From NCBI GenBank assembly GCA_015478945.1, contig JABUQX010023002.1:1-38168 (forward strand): a DNA stretch of 38,168 nucleotides, read 5' to 3'. Below the pieces are notes generated by a model. It saw only the letters and a list, made by a program, of their open reading frames with translations. It did no database searches and was not told where the DNA came from. Positions 32,640 to 38,168 of the stretch are shown piece after piece (the first letter of the stretch is position 1; every line of letters starts with the position of its first letter). This DNA is from Trachelipus rathkii. Taxonomy: Eukaryota; Arthropoda; Malacostraca; Isopoda; Trachelipodidae. The translations under genes and the position numbers were made by a program.

Positions 32640-33130
32640 AACTAGATAATACTGAGTATTATTAGGATGATATAATTAAATAATATAATAATTAATGATT
32701 TATAATTAATCAGATCAAGTCAATAAATAAATTAATAATAATTAATGAATAATATAATAAGAATAATAATAATAATAATAATAAGTAATAATAATAATAA
32801 ACTAATATATAATAATAATATTTTATTCAATCCTGAAAAGGATTACGTGGGATTTATTTACAACTACAATATAATAATATAAAAGTACTGATTAATAATA
32901 CTAAAATTTAAAAATAAATGAATTAATAATTAAATAAAAATAAAAATAGTAGAATAATATAATAATATAACAATAATAATAATAATAATAATAAATAAAT
33001 AATAATCAATGTATTTAACTTTATTTATATTATTATATATTAAATTATACTATTTATTATTATTATTATTATTTATTAATTTTATTTATTAATTATATTA
33101 TTATTATTAATTAATTATTAATTAATTATT
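32640..33130. repeat. AAT then TTA trinucleotide-rich tract
   Basis: AAT-rich up to about 33005, then TTA-rich to about 33130, so the halves are inverted in strand bias, as at 19.6-20.1 kb. Confidence 0.88.
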
Positions 33131-33139
33131 TGATGGGAA

Positions 33140-33140
33140 T

Positions 33141-33179
<39 letters not shown>

Positions 33180-33330
33180 TATATTTATATTTATATATAT
33201 ATTTATTATATGTACAAAATATAACGTGTGTATTATTCATAGTTTATATTTTAATATTTTGAATAACGCATACATACAAAACTTCTATTATATTATTATA
33301 TTGGTATATTATCATTATAGTATATGAGTA

Positions 33331-33383
<53 letters not shown>

Positions 33384-33700
33384 TATATATATGCTGCAGT
33401 GTTTTTATAGAGATAATAGAAACTCTGATTCCAATTCCAACTAACATATATTATCACTACTATATGATTGATAACGCTAAGCAATGACTATCAATAAATA
33501 TATCGTATTACTACTGGTAGTATATAATAATATATAATAGTATAGTATTATAGTATAGGTAGTTATAGTTATATATATATATATATATATTAGTATCTAT
33601 CCTTAAAAATAATTGGTATTTATTATATATATAATATATTATATATTATATATATAATATATATAATATATTTAGTATTAAAAACTTTAATTATATTTGT
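33140..33700. repeat. AT microsatellite cluster
   Basis: Pure (AT)n runs at about 33146-33175 and 33339-33378, with looser AT tracts to about 33675. Spacers are unassigned. Confidence 0.88.
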
Positions 33701-34134
33701 ATAATTATTAATTATATGAGGTAGAAAAGCGGGGCTCGTGTGATATTTAATATAACTGTTCGAGCGAATATGTAAGTGGGGGAGTCGGACCTGTATATTT
33801 ACTTAACATATTTTGCAGAATTGTATTTCAGAACGATTTTTCCTTGAGCGATGAGGTCTTTGTGTATTTTGAGGTAGAAATGATAGTAAGACATATCGAT
33901 TATATTTGCAAGGAGGATTGCTGAAAGGTTGCAACGTTTATGTACTTCTGATATTAATTGAATATGTAGATAACATTATAAACATTTAGAATTATTTAAT
34001 GACTATGAATTTACAAATAAATAGTATACATTGTTCTTATATGTATTGAATTTAAGAAGTGGTCATATATAGGCCGGTTTTTGTTACATGTCTGCTCCTG
34101 ATAGGGATGGTGCGTCTATATCCAATCAACCACT
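33701..34134. other. Unassigned spacer
   Basis: AT-rich sequence with modest GC near 33725-33790. No gene or repeat is recognised. Confidence 0.4.
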
Positions 34135-34525
34135 CCAATATAAATATAAATATAATATTATATATAATAAGAGGGTATAATTAGTATAGTTTATATAAAT
34201 GAGTATAATAAATTATGATAATATTAGGATAATAGAATATAGTAGATATGGGAGGATATATATATATATAATATAGGTAGTATGGTATAGTTATTAGTAT
34301 AGTATAATGAACATATAAGGGTGATATATAAGATTAACCTACATAATAATTATATATTATATACTCTATATATATAATATATATATATAATATATATTAT
34401 TTAAGTATATTTATATATATTATAAATATATATATATATTATATAATATATATATAACTATATATATATTAATAATTAATATATATATATATAGGAGATA
34501 TATTAAATAATATATATAAATTGGT
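34135..34525. repeat. AT-rich microsatellite
   Basis: Imperfect AT tracts with AGTATAG interruptions. Confidence 0.85.
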
Positions 34526-34794
34526 AATTATTTGCGGGGGTTTATTTTGCAATGCATTATTCTCCGGAAATGGCGTAATTCCGAAATAATCTGAATGGAA
34601 GGAATGCGAGAATATGGGATATGCAAAAATTGTTTGAAATTTTAGACCCTTTCTTCAAAATAACTCTCGCAATATTAAACTCAAGACATTTTGAAGCTTC
34701 ATCTTTCAAGAATGAAATGTATATGATCGGGATGCAATATCTACATACACCTACACACACATTCAATAATCAATAACATAACATAACGCACCTA
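34526..34794. other. Unassigned spacer
   Basis: A 69-codon minus-strand frame at 34557-34766 has mixed composition but no recognisable motif or supporting context. It is not called as a gene. Confidence 0.4.
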
Positions 34795-35022
34795 AATTAT
34801 ATAGTAGTGAGTACGGGTAAATAATAATTAATATAAAATAAATATATATATATATATAATATATATATATTAGTGATAGTAATTTTCCATAAGAAAATAT
34901 AAAGTTATTATATATATAATATAATAAAGAGAAAAATAGTAATTGGTATACTATGGGATGGTATTGGTAATATTATATTATATTATTATAGTACGTATTG
35001 GGCCTATAAATATTTGTAGTAT

Positions 35023-35059
<37 letters not shown>

Positions 35060-35510
35060 ATAAGGTTAATGATAATGATATATATTAATTAAATAGTGAT
35101 TACACTTTAATAATATATAAAATATAATATATATAATTATAATAATATTAATAATATAAAGATATAATGGTTAATTATGGTAGTATAGGTATAATATAAA
35201 GTAGGAAGTGAGGTAAAATATAGGTAGGAGTATTACTCTACCTAAGTAGATATTTATTTACTAAATATTATATTATATAATTTATTATATATATTATATA
35301 AATATATATATATATATAATATTAATATATGAGGGTTATATAATATAATTTGCTTATCTCTATTTATTCTATTAAAGAAGGAATAAATTCCTATAAGATA
35401 TTTATATTTTATATATATATATATATTATATAATATATACTATACATATTATAGGGTGGGTATATTTGTTGATTATATGATTATATATTAATAATATGAG
35501 TTATATAGGG
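34795..35510. repeat. AT-rich microsatellite region
   Basis: Alternating AT runs and AT-rich filler across about 700 bp. No gene is seen. Confidence 0.8.
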
Positions 35511-35639
35511 TTATCGTCCTCAATTATCATCTACCTCCTTTCCTCAGATTGGGGTTGAGGTAAACAGCATATACTAGAAACAGAAAAGTAGTAGAAGAAC
35601 ATGACGTAAGTCGTAAAGAAAGTCACACCCGCCTACCGT

Positions 35640-36295
35640 CCTTTCCATATCCTTAAGCTAGAGTTAGTGGCAGTCAGAAAAAATCTGCCCTATGGCTTCA
35701 CAAGACAAAGACGGGCTCTCATTGTGGTATCTCGTCAATGTAAGGTTCATTCCTTGGACCATGCGGCCCACAACCATATCCACCCCTATAAAACCCCGCC
35801 ATTCAATCCTTTTATGCACCTTTCTTCTCACCTCTGCCTAACTCACATTCCTTTCCTTCAAACATTCCATTACTGACTCAGTCTACTTTTTCTTCGGTCT
35901 TCCAGCCGGTCAATTCCCAACACAGTCACCACTATACATCCGCTTTACCAATTGAATATCGTCCATCCGTTCCATATGACTAAACCATTTCAATATACTC
36001 TCATTTATTCTCTCATTTACGCCCTACTTCACACCACAGAACTCCCTAATGCGTTCGTCCAAAATGACTGGACTCTCCTCACTTACTATATGAGCTTACT
36101 CCTTTTATACACCTTGCCAAATCCCTCTACCAATTCTCTTAAACTTTCCTCATATTCGCCACATGAAAACAAATCATCCATGTACAATAAGAAGAGTATC
36201 CTCCACACTCTTCCATTCTCCATCATTCTAACACCTTTCCCCACCATCCCTACTTACCTCTAATTCTTTCACCACCTCATCCATATACATATTAA
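35640..36295 (-). pseudogene. LINE reverse-transcriptase C-terminal remnant with internal deletion
   Basis: Reading the minus strand from 36295 gives LFNMYMDEVVKELEV, the block after 'SPxLFN'. After a frameshift comes LYMDDLFSCGEYEESLREL near 36185, the catalytic (F/Y)xDD motif and its tail. The reading then jumps within about 30 codons to DERIREFCGV and NERINESILKWFSHMERMDD (about 36065-35960), RMYSGDCVGN and PAGRPKKK, and ends with an 'EWRG' tail near 35800. In related LINEs roughly 100 residues or more separate the two blocks, so an internal deletion is likely. Stops and frameshifts make it non-functional. The plus-strand frames at 35667-35876 and 35952-36263 are shadows. The next sequence to the right is the 115-bp satellite. 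Confidence 0.82.
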
Positions 36296-36309
36296 ATAAC
36301 CAATGAGAC

Positions 36310-38168
36310 ATAACACTCCAATCCAGACATAGTTTAAATCAATCCAGTCAATCCAGACATAGTTTGAATCAATATAGTTCTATGAAGATATAGTTTGAAT
36401 CAATTAAGTTCAATCCAGACATAGTTTAAATCAATCCAGTTCAATCCAGACATAGTTTGAATCAACCCAGTTCAATCCAGACATAGTTTGAATCAACAAT
36501 TCAATCCAGACATAGTTTGAATTAACCCAGTTCAATCCTGACAAGGCTTTGAATCTATTCAGTTCAATCCAGACATAGTTTGAATCAATCAAGTTCAAAC
36601 CAAACAGTTTCAATCAATCCAGTTTAAATCAATCCAGACATAGTTTGAATCAATCCATATAATTTGAATCTATTCAGTTCAATCCAGACATAGTTTGAAT
36701 CAATCAAGTTCAAACCAAACAGTTTCAATCAATACAGTTTGAATCAATCCAGACATAGTTTCAATCCATCCACATAATTTGAATCAATTCAGTTCAATCC
36801 AGACATAGTTTGAATCATTCAAGTTCAATTCAAACAGTTTGAATCAATCCAGTTTAATTCAAACAGTTTAAATCAATCCAGATATAGTTTGAATTAATCC
36901 AGTTCAATCCAGACAAGGTTTGAATCAATCAAGTTCAATTCAAACAGTTTGAATCAATCCAGTTTAAATCAATCAGTTTGGTTCAATCCAGACATAATTT
37001 GAATCAATTCAGTTCAATTCAGACATAGTTTGAGTCAATCAAGTTCAATCCAAACAGTTTCAATCAATCCAGTTTAAATCAATCCAGACATAGTTTGAAT
37101 CAATCCATATAATTTGAATCTATTCAGTTCAATCCAGACATAGTTTGAATCAATCAAGTTCAAACCAAACAGTTTCAATCAATCCAGTTTAAATCAATCC
37201 AGACATAGTTTGAATCAATCCATATAATTTGAATCTATTCAGTTCAATCCAGACATAGTTTGAATCAATCAAGTTCAAACCAAACAGTTTCAATCAATCC
37301 AGTTTAAATCAATCCAGACATAGTTTGAATCAATCCATATAATTTGAATCTATTCAGTTCAATCCAGACATAGTTTGAATCAATCAAGTTCAAACCAAAC
37401 AGTTTCAATCAATCCAGTTTAAATCAATCCAGACATAGTTTGAATCAATCCATATAATTTGAATCTATTCAGTTCAATCCAGACATAGTTTGAATCAATC
37501 AAGTTCAAACCAAACAGTTTCAATCAATCCAGTTTAAATCAATCCAGACATAGTTTGAATCAATCCATATAATTTGAATCTATTCAGTTCAATCCAGACA
37601 TAGTTTGAATCAATCAAGTTCAAACCAAACAGTTTCAATCAATCCAGTTTAAATCAATCCAGACATAGTTTGAATCAATCCATATAATTTGAATCTATTC
37701 AGTTCAATCCAGACATAGTTTGAATCAATCAAGTTCAAACCAAACAGTTTCAATCAATCCAGTTTAAATCAATCCAGACATAGTTTGAATCAATCCATAT
37801 AATTTGAATCTATTCAGTTCAATCCAGACATAGTTTGAATCAATCAAGTTCAAACCAAACAGTTTCAATCAATCCAGTTTAAATCAATCCAGACATAGTT
37901 TGAATCAATCCATATAATTTGAATCTATTCAGTTCAATCCAGACATAGTTTGAATCAATCAAGTTCAAACCAAACAGTTTCAATCAATCCAGTTTAAATC
38001 AATCCAGACATAGTTTGAATCAATCCATATAATTTGAATCTATTCAGTTCAATCCAGACATAGTTTGAATCAATCAAGTTCAAACCAAACAGTTTCAATC
38101 AATCCAGTTTAAATCAATCCAGACATAGTTTGAATCAATCCATATAATTTGAATCTATTCAGTTCAAT
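36310..38168 (+). repeat. Satellite array, 115-bp higher-order unit
   Basis: The array begins near 36310 and runs to the window edge. The unit contains AATCCAGACATAGTTTGAATC twice with variants, then AAGTTCAAACCAAACAG, AATCCAGTTTAAATC and CATATAATTTGAATCTATTC. The landmark GAATCTATTC recurs at 37116, 37231, 37346, 37461, 37576, 37691, 37806, 37921, 38036 and 38151, exactly 115 bp apart. Those copies look essentially identical. To the left (36310-37000) the copies are diverged and simpler, with shorter subunits of about 20-30 bp built on CCAGACATAGTTTGAATCAA. Because 115 is not a multiple of three the reading frame changes each unit, so a protein is not expected. Confidence 0.97.

Noticed and set aside
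36431..36613. Minus-strand frame with repeated NYVWIEL motifs
   Set aside because: It arises from the short satellite subunits. The 115-bp period changes frame every unit, and the frame closes as the regular array starts.
37000..38168. CRISPR-like repeat array
   Set aside because: There are no unique spacers: the whole 115-bp unit is repeated without variable segments, in a eukaryotic context.

Overview
The window looks like non-coding, repeat-saturated DNA from an arthropod, most likely a decapod crustacean; a penaeid-shrimp-like genome would fit, but that is inference. The evidence is a short interstitial (CCTAA)n array (the arthropod TTAGG telomere motif read on the other strand), a very heavy load of AT, TTA/AAT, CT/GA and CA/GT microsatellites, decayed non-LTR retrotransposons (CR1-like and another reverse-transcriptase lineage), and a dead mariner transposase. 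There are no operons, ribosome binding sites, CRISPR arrays, or recognisable rRNA or tRNA genes. I see no intact host gene: most open frames are AT-repeat translations, antisense shadows of broken transposons, or frames through tandem repeats.

Layout. 1-3.7 kb: a long AT tract (about 1.4 kb) with two small GC-rich islands (about 1.95-2.10 and 2.93 kb). 3.7-6.6 kb: two minus-strand LINE remnants side by side, a reverse-transcriptase piece (about 3.74-5.66 kb) and a CR1-like endonuclease/linker piece (about 5.68-6.62 kb). 8.1-10.1 kb: a dispersed non-coding repeat, an AT tract, then a decayed plus-strand CR1-like reverse transcriptase. 11.3-14.2 kb: GC-rich inverted-repeat elements embedded in AT tracts, including a palindrome of nearly 0.8 kb with its centre at about 13,818, and a second copy of the 8.1-kb dispersed repeat. 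15.9-16.2 kb: a G/C-rich tandem duplication. 17-20.2 kb: microsatellites, a CTCCGA hexamer array, a 27-bp minisatellite, a CT tract and TTA/AAT repeats. 20.65-21.80 kb: a degenerate minisatellite of about 40 bp whose every unit carries a small hairpin. 23.6-24.9 kb: mariner pseudogene. 24.9-25.4 kb: another minus-strand RT remnant. 26.1-26.6 kb: a third copy of the GC-rich element. 27.7 kb: interstitial telomere-like array. 29.1-30.0 kb: TTA-rich tract. 30.35-30.66 kb: alternating two-subunit minisatellite. 31-35.5 kb: AAT and AT repeats. 35.64-36.29 kb: minus-strand C-terminal RT remnant with an internal deletion. 36.3 kb to the right edge: a 115-bp satellite array that becomes almost perfectly homogeneous and runs off the window.

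Nothing here works together as a gene system. The coherent story is repeat biology: GC-rich inverted-repeat elements and LINEs sitting in AT microsatellites, and several independent tandem arrays with higher-order structure. The best candidates for something undescribed are the GC-core inverted-repeat element family (11.3, 13.4 and 26.1 kb), the hairpin-bearing 40-bp minisatellite, and the 115-bp satellite that starts at the edge of a LINE fragment. All coordinates for decayed elements are approximate, because they were read by eye.
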